Shown: piece by piece, positions 25,304 through 34,072 of the stretch
How positions within the stretch are numbered: position 1 is the first letter of the stretch
Layout of the letters: the number at the start of each line of letters is the position of its first letter
Assembly (NCBI RefSeq): GCF_008806595.1
Contig: NZ_VZRB01000002.1
Span: forward strand, 248,001 to 312,000
Direction: 5' to 3'
Length of the DNA: 64,000 nt
From: Streptomyces luteolifulvus
Lineage (GTDB): Bacteria > Actinomycetota > Actinomycetes > Streptomycetales > Streptomycetaceae
Notes under the pieces: generated by a model
The model's database searches: none
What the model saw: the letters and a program-made list of their open reading frames with translations, nothing else
What the model was told of the DNA's origin: nothing
Program-made: the position numbers and the translations under genes

Positions 25304-26245
25304 ATGAGCAACGCACGCGCAGCTTCTTCCCACCCGACCCGCGCAGCTTCTTCCCGCCCGACCCGGCCGGCGATTGCCTGGATCGGCCTCGGCATCATGG
25401 GCTCCCCCATGTCCGAGAACCTGATCAAAGCCGGTTACGACGTCACCGGCTTCACCCTGGAGCAGGACAAGCTGGACCGCCTGGCCGCCGCCGGCGGCAC
25501 CGCGGCGGGTTCGATCGCCGAGGCTGTGCGGGACGCCGACGTGATCATCACGATGGTGCCCGCGTCCCCGCAGGTCGAGGCGATCTCGTACGGCCCGGAG
25601 GGCATCCTCGAGAACGCGCGCTCCGGCGCGCTGCTGATCGACATGTCCTCGATCACCCCGCAGACCTCGATCGACCTGGCCAAGGCCGCCCGGGACAAAG
25701 GCATCCGCGTCCTGGACGCGCCCGTGTCCGGCGGCGAGGCCGGTGCGATCGAGGCCGTGCTGTCCATCATGGTCGGCGGCGAGCAGGCCGACTTCGACGA
25801 GGCGGAACCGGTCTTCGAGGCGCTCGGCAGGACCATCGTGCTGTGCGGGCCGCACGGCTCCGGACAGACCGTGAAGGCCGCCAACCAGCTGATCGTCGCC
25901 GTGAACATCCAGGCCTGCGCCGAGGCCGTGGTCTTCCTGGAGAAGTCCGGTGTGGACCTCGAGGCGGCGCTCGACGTCCTGGGCGGCGGCCTCGCCGGCT
26001 CCACGGTGCTGACCCGCAAGAAGGACAACTTCCTCGGCCGCGACTTCAAGCCGGGCTTCCGCATCGACCTGCACCACAAGGACATGGGGATCGTCACGGA
26101 TGCCGCCCGCAGCGTCGGCGCCGCCCTGCCGGTGGGTTCCGTGGTCGCCCAGCTGGTCGCGTCCCTGCGCGCGCAGGGCGACGGCGGCCTCGACCACTCG
26201 GCCCTGCTGCGAGGCGTGGAACGCCTGTCGGGCGCCCGCCCCTGA
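25304..26245 (+). CDS. glxR: 2-hydroxy-3-oxopropionate (tartronate semialdehyde) reductase
   Basis: 313 residues of the beta-hydroxyacid dehydrogenase family. The NAD(P) loop GLGIMGSPM lies near residue 28, DAPVSGGEAGA is the substrate-binding signature, and GQTVKAANQL carries the catalytic Lys. It reduces tartronate semialdehyde to glycerate with NAD(P)H. It has an unusual N-terminal extension of about 20 residues made of a tandem 24-bp duplication (25316-25339 and 25340-25363), giving RAASSHPT then RAASSRPT. The start could therefore be an internal site, but the ATG at 25304 is the only ATG or GTG before the Rossmann strand. Confidence 0.93.
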   Translation: MSNARAASSHPTRAASSRPTRPAIAWIGLGIMGSPMSENLIKAGYDVTGFTLEQDKLDRLAAAGGTAAGSIAEAVRDADVIITMVPASPQVEAISYGPEGILENARSGALLIDMSSITPQTSIDLAKAARDKGIRVLDAPVSGGEAGAIEAVLSIMVGGEQADFDEAEPVFEALGRTIVLCGPHGSGQTVKAANQLIVAVNIQACAEAVVFLEKSGVDLEAALDVLGGGLAGSTVLTRKKDNFLGRDFKPGFRIDLHHKDMGIVTDAARSVGAALPVGSVVAQLVASLRAQGDGGLDHSALLRGVERLSGARP

Positions 26246-26471
26246 CATCCCGAGACTCCGGGCGACGCCGCCGCCGACACTTGTCCTGTCGCGCCCAGGC
26301 GGCGGCGCCGCCCGGACCCATCGGCCCGCACCGCCGTGCACGTGCGGACGCGGGCACGGCGAGGACCGCGGCGGCAATGCGAGCCAGTGCGGTGGTGAAG
26401 GTTCCGGAGCCGCTTCTTCGACCTGAGGGAAGCGGGCGCCGGTCCGTCGCGACCGCCACGGTCCCCGCCAC

Positions 26472-26507
26472 ACGCGCCGGACACGGAGGATTCCGTGTCC
26501 GGCGCGT
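26472..26507. terminator. 16-bp perfect hairpin downstream of glxR
   Basis: ACGCGCCGGACACGGA and its exact complement flank the tetraloop GGAT. It lies within the 311-bp gap between glxR and a small acidic protein, 50 bases before the latter's start, and no T-tract follows. It is most likely the operon terminator, but its position close to the small gene also allows an attenuator role. Nothing else was recognised in the gap. Confidence 0.6.
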
Positions 26508-26556
26508 CGGTGTCTTTGGGGGTGCGGATCCGCCCCGCCCGCAGGAGTCTGAAGGC

Positions 26557-26793
26557 ATGACACATCCAACGGAGCATCCGCATGTCGTGGTGCACCCTCC
26601 CGCCCTGGACGGCTCACGGCGGGTCACCGAGGGTGACGAAACGCTGGGGATCGCCTCGCATCTGGACGACGTCGGCGAGATCCTGCGGCTTGCCGATCTG
26701 TATGTGACGGACGTGGCGGAGAGCGATGTCGTCGAGTGGCAGGGCGGCGGCCCGGACGACTGGCCGGGGCTGTCCGAGCACCACGAGGAGTGA
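26557..26793 (+). CDS. Small acidic conserved hypothetical protein
   Basis: 78 residues from ATG 26557 with GGAG upstream (GCAGGAGTCTGAAGGC). It is His-rich at the N-terminus (about 1-20), strongly acidic overall, and has one predictable helix (about 36-50). It ends in a Trp- and Glu/His-rich tail (DDWPGLSEHHEE). No membrane segment or Cys is present. I do not recognise a function. It sits between the hyi-glxR operon and the convergent gcl, and a strong terminator separates it from gcl. Confidence 0.6.
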   Translation: MTHPTEHPHVVVHPPALDGSRRVTEGDETLGIASHLDDVGEILRLADLYVTDVAESDVVEWQGGGPDDWPGLSEHHEE

Positions 26794-26819
26794 CCCGCTT
26801 GATCACGGGCGGACAGAAA

Positions 26820-26864
26820 GGCGAGGGGGCGGCCCCGTCCCTCCGGGCGGGCCGCCCCCTCGCC
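26820..26864. terminator. Bidirectional terminator between small protein gene and gcl
   Basis: A 15-bp stem (GGCGAGGGGGCGGCC / GGCCGCCCCCTCGCC) encloses a 15-base loop, 26 bases after the small gene's stop and 10 bases after the end of gcl on the other strand. Confidence 0.85.
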
Positions 26865-26874
26865 GATGCGGGCG

Positions 26875-28659
26875 TCAGACCTTCAGTGACCTGATCGAGG
26901 TCGGCGCATGGCCGGGCTCCGTGGCGATCTCCTCGAACTCGACGACATTGCCGATGTCGTTGGTGGTCGACATGGAGATATTGGTGACGCGCTCCAGGAT
27001 CGCCTCGACGACGACCGGCACCTGGTGCTCGGCCGCGAGCTTCTTGGCCTGCTCGAAGGCCGCGCCGAGTTCGTTCGGGTCCGTCACCCGGATCGCCTTG
27101 CAGCCGAGGCCCTCGGCGACCTTCACATGGTCGACGCCGTAGACGCCCAGCTCCGGGGAGTTGATGTTCTCGAACTCCAGATTGACCTGGAAGTCGATGT
27201 CGAACGCCCGTTGCGCCTGGCGGATCAGGCCCAGATAGGAGTTGTTGACGAGGACGTGGACGTACGGGATCTTGTGCTGCGCCCCGACCGCCAGCTCCTC
27301 GATCATGAACTGGAAGTCGTAATCGCCGGAAAGGGCGACGACGGACGCCTCCGGGTCGGCCTTCGCGACACCCAGCGCGGCCGGGATCGTCCAGCCGAGC
27401 GGGCCCGCCTGGCCGCAGTTGATCCAGTGGCGCGGCCGGTGGACGTGCAGCATCTGGGCGCCGGCGATCTGCGAGAGACCGATGGTGGAGACATAGCGGG
27501 TCTCCGGCCCGAAGGCCTTGTTCATCTCCTCGTAGACCCGCTGCGGCTTGATCGGGACGTCGTCGAAGTGCGTACGGCGCTGGAGTGTTGCCCTGCGCTC
27601 CTGCGCGGCGGCCGCCCATGCGGACCGGTCGGGCAGCCGGCCGGCCGCCTTCAACTCCCGTGCCACCTCGACGAAGAGGGCCAGCGCGGCCTTGGCGTCG
27701 GAGGCGATGCCGTAGTCCGGCGCGAAGATCTTGCCGATCTGGGTGGGCTCGATGTCGACGTGGACGAACGTACGGCCCGCCGTGTAGACGTCGAGCCTGC
27801 CGGTGTGGCGGTTGGCCCAGCGGTTGCCGATGCCGAGGACGAAGTCGGACTCCAGGAAGGTCGCGTTGCCGTAGCGGTGCGAGGTCTGCAAGCCGGCCAT
27901 GCCGGCGTTCAGCTCGTGGTCGTCGGGGACGATGCCCCAGCCCATGAGGGTCGGGACGACCGGGGTGCCGGTCAACTCGGCGAACTCGACGAGGAGTTCG
28001 GCGGCGTCGGCGTTGATGACACCGCCGCCGGCGACGATCAGCGGACGCTCGGACGCGTTCAGCATCCCGATCGCCTTCTCGATCTGGGCGCGGGTCGCGG
28101 CGGGCTTGTAGACCGGGAGGGGCTCGTACGTCTCCGGGTCGAACTCGATCTCGGTGAGCTGGACGTCGATCGGCAGGTCGATGAGGACCGGCCCCGGACG
28201 GCCGGAGCGCATCAGATGGAAGGCCTGCTGGAAGACGCCGGGGACCTGCGCGGCCTCCAGGACGGTGACGGCCATCTTGGTCACCGGCTTGGCGATCGAG
28301 GCGATGTCGACGGCCTGGAAATCCTCTTTGTGGATCACGGCGGTCGGAGCCTGGCCGGTGATGCACAGGATCGGTATGGAGTCACCGGTGGCGGAGTACA
28401 GACCGGTGATCATGTCCGTGCCGGCGGGACCGGACGTGCCGATGCAGACGCCGATGTTGCCGGCGTGGGTGCGGGTGTAGCCCTCCGCCATGTGCGAGGC
28501 ACCCTCGACATGCCGGGCGAGCGTGTGGCGGATACCGCCGGAGGCCTTGAGCGCCGCATAGAAGGGGTTGATCGCCGCGCCGGGGACACCGAACGCGTCG
28601 GTGACGCCCTCGCGCCTGAGGATCTCAACTGCCGCGCGGGCAGCGGTCATACGAGCCAT
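26875..28659 (-). CDS. gcl: Glyoxylate carboligase (tartronate semialdehyde synthase)
   Basis: 594 residues (E. coli Gcl has 593). It is a ThDP enzyme with the three-domain layout. [11 protein letters not shown] opens the PYR domain. Val51, in [14 protein letters not shown], stands where other ThDP enzymes have the catalytic Glu, a feature peculiar to Gcl. The C-terminal [12 protein letters not shown]...NN motif binds ThDP-Mg. Two glyoxylate molecules condense to tartronate semialdehyde plus CO2; FAD is structural. I chose ATG 28659 because AGGAG lies 8 bases upstream. It is convergent with the hyi-glxR side but shares its paired operator design, so the three genes form one regulon. Confidence 0.96.
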   Translation of the reverse strand: MARMTAARAAVEILRREGVTDAFGVPGAAINPFYAALKASGGIRHTLARHVEGASHMAEGYTRTHAGNIGVCIGTSGPAGTDMITGLYSATGDSIPILCITGQAPTAVIHKEDFQAVDIASIAKPVTKMAVTVLEAAQVPGVFQQAFHLMRSGRPGPVLIDLPIDVQLTEIEFDPETYEPLPVYKPAATRAQIEKAIGMLNASERPLIVAGGGVINADAAELLVEFAELTGTPVVPTLMGWGIVPDDHELNAGMAGLQTSHRYGNATFLESDFVLGIGNRWANRHTGRLDVYTAGRTFVHVDIEPTQIGKIFAPDYGIASDAKAALALFVEVARELKAAGRLPDRSAWAAAAQERRATLQRRTHFDDVPIKPQRVYEEMNKAFGPETRYVSTIGLSQIAGAQMLHVHRPRHWINCGQAGPLGWTIPAALGVAKADPEASVVALSGDYDFQFMIEELAVGAQHKIPYVHVLVNNSYLGLIRQAQRAFDIDFQVNLEFENINSPELGVYGVDHVKVAEGLGCKAIRVTDPNELGAAFEQAKKLAAEHQVPVVVEAILERVTNISMSTTNDIGNVVEFEEIATEPGHAPTSIRSLKV

Positions 28660-28740
28660 CGAGTACTCCTGCCTCGGCTGTCGGATGCACTCCCGTCGCG
28701 CCCCGCGGTGAGCTCTTCCGGTTCCCGGATGCTGATCTAT

Positions 28741-28776
28741 TTCCACATTATGGAAACCAACTTCTACTATCTGGAA
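28741..28776 (-). promoter_or_regulatory. Paired 15-bp operators upstream of gcl
   Basis: TTCCA-catta-TGGAA (28741-28755, perfect, extended by flanking T/A) and TTCTA-ctatc-TGGAA (28762-28776) have centres 21 bp apart, 80-118 bases upstream of the gcl start. The TTCC-N7-GGAA design and spacing equal those before hyi. They are also close to the divergent zinc-ribbon gene. Confidence 0.72.
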
Positions 28777-28869
28777 GCAATGTAGGTGTGTGGGTCAAGG
28801 CCGTCAAGAGGCCGACGAACGCCGCCAACGGACGGACAAGCGGGGTCCGGTTGGAGGACGATGGGGGCC

Positions 28870-29580
28870 ATGTCCGAGAGCGTGTCGGTGCGCTGCCCGA
28901 CCTGTCGGCGCGAGCATGTCTATGCGGCACCCTCGTATCCCTGTGCGTGCGGCGCCCCCGTGACCCCGCGGCTGGATCGCCGTACCGCGCCGGCGGTCGT
29001 CACGCACCGGGCGTGGGACGAGGAATGGGTCGCCGTGCGCTGTGCCGCCTGCGGGCGCCGGAGCCAGTGGCCCCGGCCGGAACTGGGCTGCCCCTGCGGG
29101 ACGGTGCTGCGGGTCGCGGTGGTGCCCGCGCAGCCTCAGGCCGCCGGGGCCGGCGGCTCGCCGGAGCGCACGCCCCCGCACCCGCGCCGGGCCTTCCGGC
29201 CCGTGACGATCCGCACCGCCCGCGACGCGGTCACGGCCGTCGCCGTGTACCTGAGATGGCTCGGCTACCGGGACGTCCGGCGCGCCGACCAGCGGCCCCC
29301 GTCCGGCATCGGCCTGGCCGCCCGCGGCCTGCTGGCCCTGGTGGACCCGGCGGTGCGCCCGGCGTCCGTGCGGGACGTGGAGTGCCTGTGGCTCACGGCC
29401 ATGACGGACTCCGCGGACTGCGTCTGCTTCTCCCTCGCCGGATACACCGACGAGGCCCGAGCCCGGGCCGACACCGTGGGCGTCCCGCTGTTCGTCCTCG
29501 ATCGCACGGGCACACCCCGCCCTGTCAACACCCTGGCCGACGACCTCGACGCCAGGGGCGCCGACGCGACGGGCGGCTGA
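28870..29580 (+). CDS. Zinc-ribbon protein with Mrr-like nuclease-fold domain
   Basis: 236 residues. Two short Cys clusters (CPTC...CAC at about 8-23 and CAAC...CPC at about 53-70) look like zinc ribbons. After a Pro-rich linker, about residues 108-230 resemble a restriction-endonuclease-like Mrr domain: YLRWLGYRDVRR, GLAARGLLALVDP, then FSLAGYTDEARARA and VPLFVLD. The last two are the Mrr-type 'helix then strand' end. The catalytic Glu-x-Lys of active Mrr enzymes is not evident, so it may bind but not cut DNA. An in-frame ATG at 28861 is too close to GGAGG; I prefer 28870. It is likely a streptomycete-specific hypothetical. Confidence 0.65.
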   Translation: MSESVSVRCPTCRREHVYAAPSYPCACGAPVTPRLDRRTAPAVVTHRAWDEEWVAVRCAACGRRSQWPRPELGCPCGTVLRVAVVPAQPQAAGAGGSPERTPPHPRRAFRPVTIRTARDAVTAVAVYLRWLGYRDVRRADQRPPSGIGLAARGLLALVDPAVRPASVRDVECLWLTAMTDSADCVCFSLAGYTDEARARADTVGVPLFVLDRTGTPRPVNTLADDLDARGADATGG

Positions 29581-29597
29581 TGTCCCGGATTACGGCT

Positions 29598-31208
29598 CTA
29601 ACCGCCCGCGTACCGCTGTCGCAGTTCGATCTTGCGGACCTTGCCGGACACCGTCATCGGGAAGGAGTCCAGGATCTGCAGTCTGCTGGGGATCTTGTAG
29701 TGCGCCACCTGTTCCTGGCAGAAGGAGCGCAGGTCCGCCATGGTCGGCGGATCGGCCGGGTCGCGGGGGATCACGCAGGCGAGGACCTCCTCGCCGTACC
29801 GCTCGTGCGGCACGCCCACCACCTGGACGTCCGCGATCTTCGGGTGGCCGTACAGGAACTCCTCGATCTCGCGCGGGTAGATGTTCTCCCCGCCCCGGAT
29901 GATCATGTCCTTGATACGGCCGACGATCTCGACGTAACCGTCCCCGCGCATCACGGCCAGGTCGCCGGTGTGCATCCAGCGGCCGGCGTCCACGGCCTCG
30001 GCGGTCTTCTGGGGCTCGTTCCAGTAGCCGAGCATCACGCTGTAGCCACGGGTGCACAGCTCGCCCGCGGTGCCGCGCGGCCGGGTCACTCCGCTCGCCG
30101 GGTCGACGACCTTGACCTCGATGTGCGGCAGCACCCGCCCGACCGTCCCCGTACGGTGCTCCAGGTCGTCGTCCATCCGCGTCTGCAGGGAGACCGGGGA
30201 GGTCTCGGTCATGCCGTAGCAGATGGAGACCTCCTCCATGTGCATCTCGGCGACCACCCGTTTCATCACCTCGACCGGGCAGGGCGAGCCGGCCATGATG
30301 CCGGTGCGCAGGGAGGTCAGGTCGTACGCGGCGAAGTCGGGAAGGTTCAGCTCCGCGATGAACATGGTCGGGACGCCGTACAGGGAGGTGCACCGCTCCT
30401 GCTGGACCGCCTGAAGGGTGGCCTTCGGCTCGAAGGACGCGGCCGGGATGACGATGCACGCGCCGTGGGACGTGGCCCCCAGGTTTCCCATCACCATGCC
30501 GAAGCAGTGGTAGAAGGGCACCGGCAGGCACACCCGGTCCTGCTCGGTGTAGCCGATCGTACGGCCCACCCAGTAGCCGTTGTTGAGGATGTTGTGGTGG
30601 GAGAGCGTGGCGCCCTTGGGGAAGCCGGTGGTGCCCGAGGTGTACTGGATGTTGACAGGGTCGTCGCAGCTCAACCCGGCGGCGATGGCGTCCAGTTGTC
30701 CGCGCGGCACGGACGCCGCGCCCGCGGTCAGCGCGTCCCAGGACGGGTCGCCGATGTACACGGTCTCCCGCAACTCGGGGCAGCCGCCCCGCACTTGGTC
30801 CACCAGCGCCCGGTAGTCGCTCGACTTGTGCGCGAGGGAGGCGATCAGCACCGAGATGCCGGCCTGCTTCAGCACGTACTCCAGCTCGTGCGCCCGGTAG
30901 GCCGGGTTGATGTTCACCATGATCGCGCCGATGCGGGCGGTGGCGTACTGGACGAGAACCCACTCGGGGCAGTTGACCGCCCAGATCCCGACCCGGTCGC
31001 CCGTCGTCACCCCTGTCGCCAGCAGTCCGCGCGCCACCTCGTCGACCGCGGCGCCGAACTCGGCGTACGTCCAGCGGCGCCCGGAGGGCACGTCCACCAG
31101 GGCCTCGCGGCCGGGGTGCGCGGCGATCCCCCGGTCCAGGTTGGCGCCGACGGTGTCACCGAGCAGCGGCGTCCCGTCCGTCCCGTGCGTGTACGACAGT
31201 CCGGTCAC
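29598..31208 (-). CDS. Acyl-CoA synthetase (AMP-binding, FadD type)
   Basis: 536 residues of the ANL superfamily. The phosphate-binding loop is YTSGTTGFPKGATLSH, the motif YGMTETSPV follows, and TGDLAVMRGDGYVEIVGRIKDMI carries the hinge. The catalytic lysine is in SGKVRKIEL near the C-terminus. It activates a fatty acid to acyl-AMP and then acyl-CoA; the family group suggests medium- to long-chain or unusual carboxylates. The GTG start overlaps the stop of the upstream synthetase (GTGA), so the two are made together. It converges on the zinc-ribbon gene with only 17 bases between stops. Confidence 0.9.
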   Translation of the reverse strand: MTGLSYTHGTDGTPLLGDTVGANLDRGIAAHPGREALVDVPSGRRWTYAEFGAAVDEVARGLLATGVTTGDRVGIWAVNCPEWVLVQYATARIGAIMVNINPAYRAHELEYVLKQAGISVLIASLAHKSSDYRALVDQVRGGCPELRETVYIGDPSWDALTAGAASVPRGQLDAIAAGLSCDDPVNIQYTSGTTGFPKGATLSHHNILNNGYWVGRTIGYTEQDRVCLPVPFYHCFGMVMGNLGATSHGACIVIPAASFEPKATLQAVQQERCTSLYGVPTMFIAELNLPDFAAYDLTSLRTGIMAGSPCPVEVMKRVVAEMHMEEVSICYGMTETSPVSLQTRMDDDLEHRTGTVGRVLPHIEVKVVDPASGVTRPRGTAGELCTRGYSVMLGYWNEPQKTAEAVDAGRWMHTGDLAVMRGDGYVEIVGRIKDMIIRGGENIYPREIEEFLYGHPKIADVQVVGVPHERYGEEVLACVIPRDPADPPTMADLRSFCQEQVAHYKIPSRLQILDSFPMTVSGKVRKIELRQRYAGG

Positions 31209-32875
31209 CGGAAGTCCTCCTCGCGGTACTCGTCGGCCGAGCCCGTGGCCGTGGCCTCGCGCAGCTCGATCCGGCGGATCTTGCCGGACACGGTCTTGGG
31301 CAGCGGGGCGAACTCCAGGCGGCGGATGCGCTTGTACGGGGCGAGCACCTCCCGGGAGTGCTCGAACAGCACCTTCGCCATGTCGGGTCCGGGCTCCCGG
31401 CCCTCGGCGAGGACGACGTACGCCTTGGGCACCGCGAGCCGCAGCTCGTCCGGCGCGGGCACGACGGCCGCCTCCGCCACCGCCTCGTGCTCCAGCAGCG
31501 CGCTCTCCAGCTCGAATGGGGAGATCTTGTAGTCGGAGGCCTTGAAGACGTCGTCGGCGCGGCCGACGTAGGTGATGTAGCCGTCGGCGTCCCGGGAGCC
31601 GATGTCACCGGTGCGGTAGTAGCCGCCGCCCATCGCCTCCGCCGTACGGTCCGCGTCGCCGTGGTAGCCCGTCATCAGGCCCACCGGCCGCGCGGACAGG
31701 TCGAGCGCGATCTCGCCCTCGTCGGCACCGGGCGCGCCGGAGACCGGATCGAGGAGTTCGACGCGGTAGCCCGGACTCGGCCGCCCCATGGAGCCGGTCT
31801 TCAACGGCTGGCCGGGGCTGTTGGAGACCTGGACCGCGGTCTCGGTCTGCCCGAAGCCGTCGCGGATGGTCACACCCCAGGCCCGGCGGACCTGCTCGAT
31901 GACCTCGGGGTTGAGCGGCTCACCGGCGGCCACGGCCTCGCGGGGCGGGGTGCGCAGCTGGGTCAGATCGGCCTGGATGAGCATGCGCCACACCGTCGGC
32001 GGCGCGCAGAACGTGCTCACTGAGGCGCGGTCCATCTCCGCCATCAGCCGGGCCGCGTCGAAGCGCGTGTAGTTGTGGAGGAAGACGGTCGCCTCCGCGT
32101 TCCACGGCGCGAACAGATTGGACCAGGCGTGCTTGGCCCAGCCGGGCGAGGAGATGTTCAGGTGCACATCGCCGGGCCTGAGCCCGATCCAGTACATGGT
32201 GGCCAGATGCCCGACCGGGTACGACACATGGGTGTGCTCGACGAGCTTGGGGCGGGCCGTGGTGCCGGAGGTGAAGTACAGCATCAGCGGGTCGTCGGCG
32301 AGGGTCGGCCCGTCGGGGGAGAAGCCGGGCGGGGCGGCGTACGCGTCCTCGTACGGCCGCCAGCCCTCCGGCGCCCCGCCGACCGCGATCCGCGTGTACG
32401 CGCCGGGCACCTCGTCGAACTTGCCGGTGTCCTCGGCCCGCACGAGCACATGCCGGACACGGCCCCGCTCGACCCGGTCGCGCAGGTCCGCGGGGCCGAG
32501 CAGCGGGGTGGCCGGGATGACGACGGCGCGCAGCTTCATCGCGGCCAGGGCCGTCTCCCACAACTCGGCCTGGTTGCCGAGCATGACGAGGACGCGGTCC
32601 TCTGCGCCCACGCCCCGCTCGCGCAGCCAGTTCGCGACCCGGTCGGAGCGGTCGGCCATCTCGGCGAAGGACCGGACGGTTTCGGTGCCGTCCTCCTCGA
32701 CGATGTGCAGCGCGGTCCGCTGGTTGCCGTCCGCGATGACGTCGAACCAGTCGAGCGCCCAGTTGAAGTGGAGCGGGCGGGGCCAGGAGAAGCCCTCGTA
32801 GGCCGTGGCGTAGTCCTCGCGGTGCGCCAGCAGGAAATCCCGCGCACCGCGGAAGAGCTCCGTCGCCGAAGTCAT
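31205..32875 (-). CDS. Acyl-CoA synthetase (AMP-binding, acetate/medium-chain type)
   Basis: 556 residues. The loop is YFTSGTTARPKLVEHTH, with ISSPGWAKHAWSNLFAPW behind it. These features place it with the MACS/acetyl-CoA-synthetase-like acyl-CoA synthetases, not with FadD. The FGQTETAV and TVSGKIRRIEL motifs are intact. ATG 32875 has AGGAGG. Pairing with a FadD-type ligase in one operon suggests handling of a range of exogenous acids. The operon is divergent from a GAF-LuxR regulator across a 166-bp region with two matching palindromes. Confidence 0.9.
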   Translation of the reverse strand: MTSATELFRGARDFLLAHREDYATAYEGFSWPRPLHFNWALDWFDVIADGNQRTALHIVEEDGTETVRSFAEMADRSDRVANWLRERGVGAEDRVLVMLGNQAELWETALAAMKLRAVVIPATPLLGPADLRDRVERGRVRHVLVRAEDTGKFDEVPGAYTRIAVGGAPEGWRPYEDAYAAPPGFSPDGPTLADDPLMLYFTSGTTARPKLVEHTHVSYPVGHLATMYWIGLRPGDVHLNISSPGWAKHAWSNLFAPWNAEATVFLHNYTRFDAARLMAEMDRASVSTFCAPPTVWRMLIQADLTQLRTPPREAVAAGEPLNPEVIEQVRRAWGVTIRDGFGQTETAVQVSNSPGQPLKTGSMGRPSPGYRVELLDPVSGAPGADEGEIALDLSARPVGLMTGYHGDADRTAEAMGGGYYRTGDIGSRDADGYITYVGRADDVFKASDYKISPFELESALLEHEAVAEAAVVPAPDELRLAVPKAYVVLAEGREPGPDMAKVLFEHSREVLAPYKRIRRLEFAPLPKTVSGKIRRIELREATATGSADEYREEDFR

Positions 32876-32958
32876 CCGTCCTCCTGTTCGGCCGTTGGGT
32901 CCCAGACCATTGCCGGGCGGCTCTCCGTCATCGTGTAATCCGTGATGCAGGTCTCACT

Positions 32959-33003
32959 ACCCCCGAACGGGGGTGTGCGCTCGGGGAGGCACCCCGAACG
33001 GGG
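32959..33003. promoter_or_regulatory. Two CCCCGAACGGGG operators in divergent promoter
   Basis: ACCCCCGAACGGGGGT (32959-32974) and CCCCGAACGGGG (32992-33003) share the core CCCCGAACGGGG and are 31 bp apart centre to centre, about three turns. They lie between the acyl-CoA synthetase operon and the GAF-LuxR gene. The latter is the natural candidate to bind them. Confidence 0.7.
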
Positions 33004-33041
33004 CCCTCATCGCAGGGAACCCGCGGACGAAGGGCGACCAC

Positions 33042-33887
33042 GTGGCAGCAGACCCGATCGGAGCCGCCGGGGCGGTGGAGATACGCGGTGCGCTGCTGCG
33101 GCTGCGGCGCACGACCGGGCTCCCGGTCGCGTTCGGCGGCCTGGTGGAGGGCGGGCGGCAGCAGATGCGCATCAGCGAACTCATCGGCACCGCCACCCCC
33201 GCCCTGAGCTCGCTCACCGTGACCTCGGGAAACGGCCTGGGCGGCAGGGCGGTGGCCCTGGCCCGCCCGTGCGCCGTGACGGACTACTCGTCCTCACGGC
33301 AGATCAGCCATGAGTACGACACCGCCGTCGCCACCGAAGGACTGCGCTCGGTGCTGGCGGTGCCGGTGGTCGTACGGCGTCGGGTGCGGGGCGTGCTGTA
33401 CGGCGCCCTGCGCACGCCCCAGCCGCTGGGCGACCGCACCCTGACCGCGGCGGTGCAGGCGGCGCGGGACGTGGAGCAGGCGCTGGTCGTCGGGGAGGAG
33501 GTGCGGGCCGTGCTGGCCGCCACGCGGGCGGAGCAGGCCCCCGGTCCAGCGGCGGGGTCCGCGTGGGAGATGGTCCGGGAGGCGCATGCGGCGCTGCGGG
33601 CGCTGGCGCCCCGTATCACCGACGCGGCCCTGCGGGCCGAGCTGCTGGACGCCTGTGAGCTGCTGGCCCCGGGGGCATCGCCCCAGGCCGGGGTGGCCCT
33701 CGCGCCCCGCGAGCTGGATGTGCTGGCGTGCGTCGCCGCGGGGGCGACCAACGCGATCGCCGCGGAGCGGCTGGGGCTCAGGGCCGAGACGGTCAAGGGC
33801 TACCTCAGGTCGGCGATGCGCAAGCTCGGCGCCCGTACCCGGGGAGAGGCCGTGGTCGCCGCACGCCGGGCGGGGGTATTGCCGTGA
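33042..33887 (+). CDS. GAF-domain LuxR-type transcriptional regulator
   Basis: 281 residues from GTG 33042 with GAAGGG upstream. Residues about 20-160 form a GAF-like sensor (LGGRAVALARPCAVTDY, LRSVLAVPVVVRRRVRGVLYGALR). The C-terminal about 60 residues are a LuxR/NarL helix-turn-helix (LAPRELDVLACVAAGATNAIAAERLGLRAETVKGYLRSAMRKLG). It is divergent from the two acyl-CoA synthetase genes and has two palindromes in front, so it likely controls them in response to a small ligand, perhaps an acyl compound. The ligand is unknown. Confidence 0.88.
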   Translation: MAADPIGAAGAVEIRGALLRLRRTTGLPVAFGGLVEGGRQQMRISELIGTATPALSSLTVTSGNGLGGRAVALARPCAVTDYSSSRQISHEYDTAVATEGLRSVLAVPVVVRRRVRGVLYGALRTPQPLGDRTLTAAVQAARDVEQALVVGEEVRAVLAATRAEQAPGPAAGSAWEMVREAHAALRALAPRITDAALRAELLDACELLAPGASPQAGVALAPRELDVLACVAAGATNAIAAERLGLRAETVKGYLRSAMRKLGARTRGEAVVAARRAGVLP

Positions 33888-34072
33888 CTTGGCTGGTTTC
33901 CGACCCCTCGCCCAGGTTCGGCACCACCCGGAGATGAGCACCTATTCATCCAGACGCGCTTTGAATTGCGCTGTGCCGTCAGTGCTGTTATATCCCTCAC
34001 CACGTCGTCCGTCCGAATTTCAAAGCGATGTTGCCTAGAATTTGTGCCTTACGAGACAGCAGGAGGGGAGCG

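Noticed and set aside
26908..28785. A 625-codon plus-strand frame opposite gcl
   Set aside because: It is a high-GC shadow of the well-supported Gcl gene and has no domain or ribosome binding site.
28788..31532. A 914-codon plus-strand frame opposite the first acyl-CoA synthetase
   Set aside because: It is the mirror of a real minus-strand gene with intact AMP-binding motifs; it also lacks a ribosome binding site.
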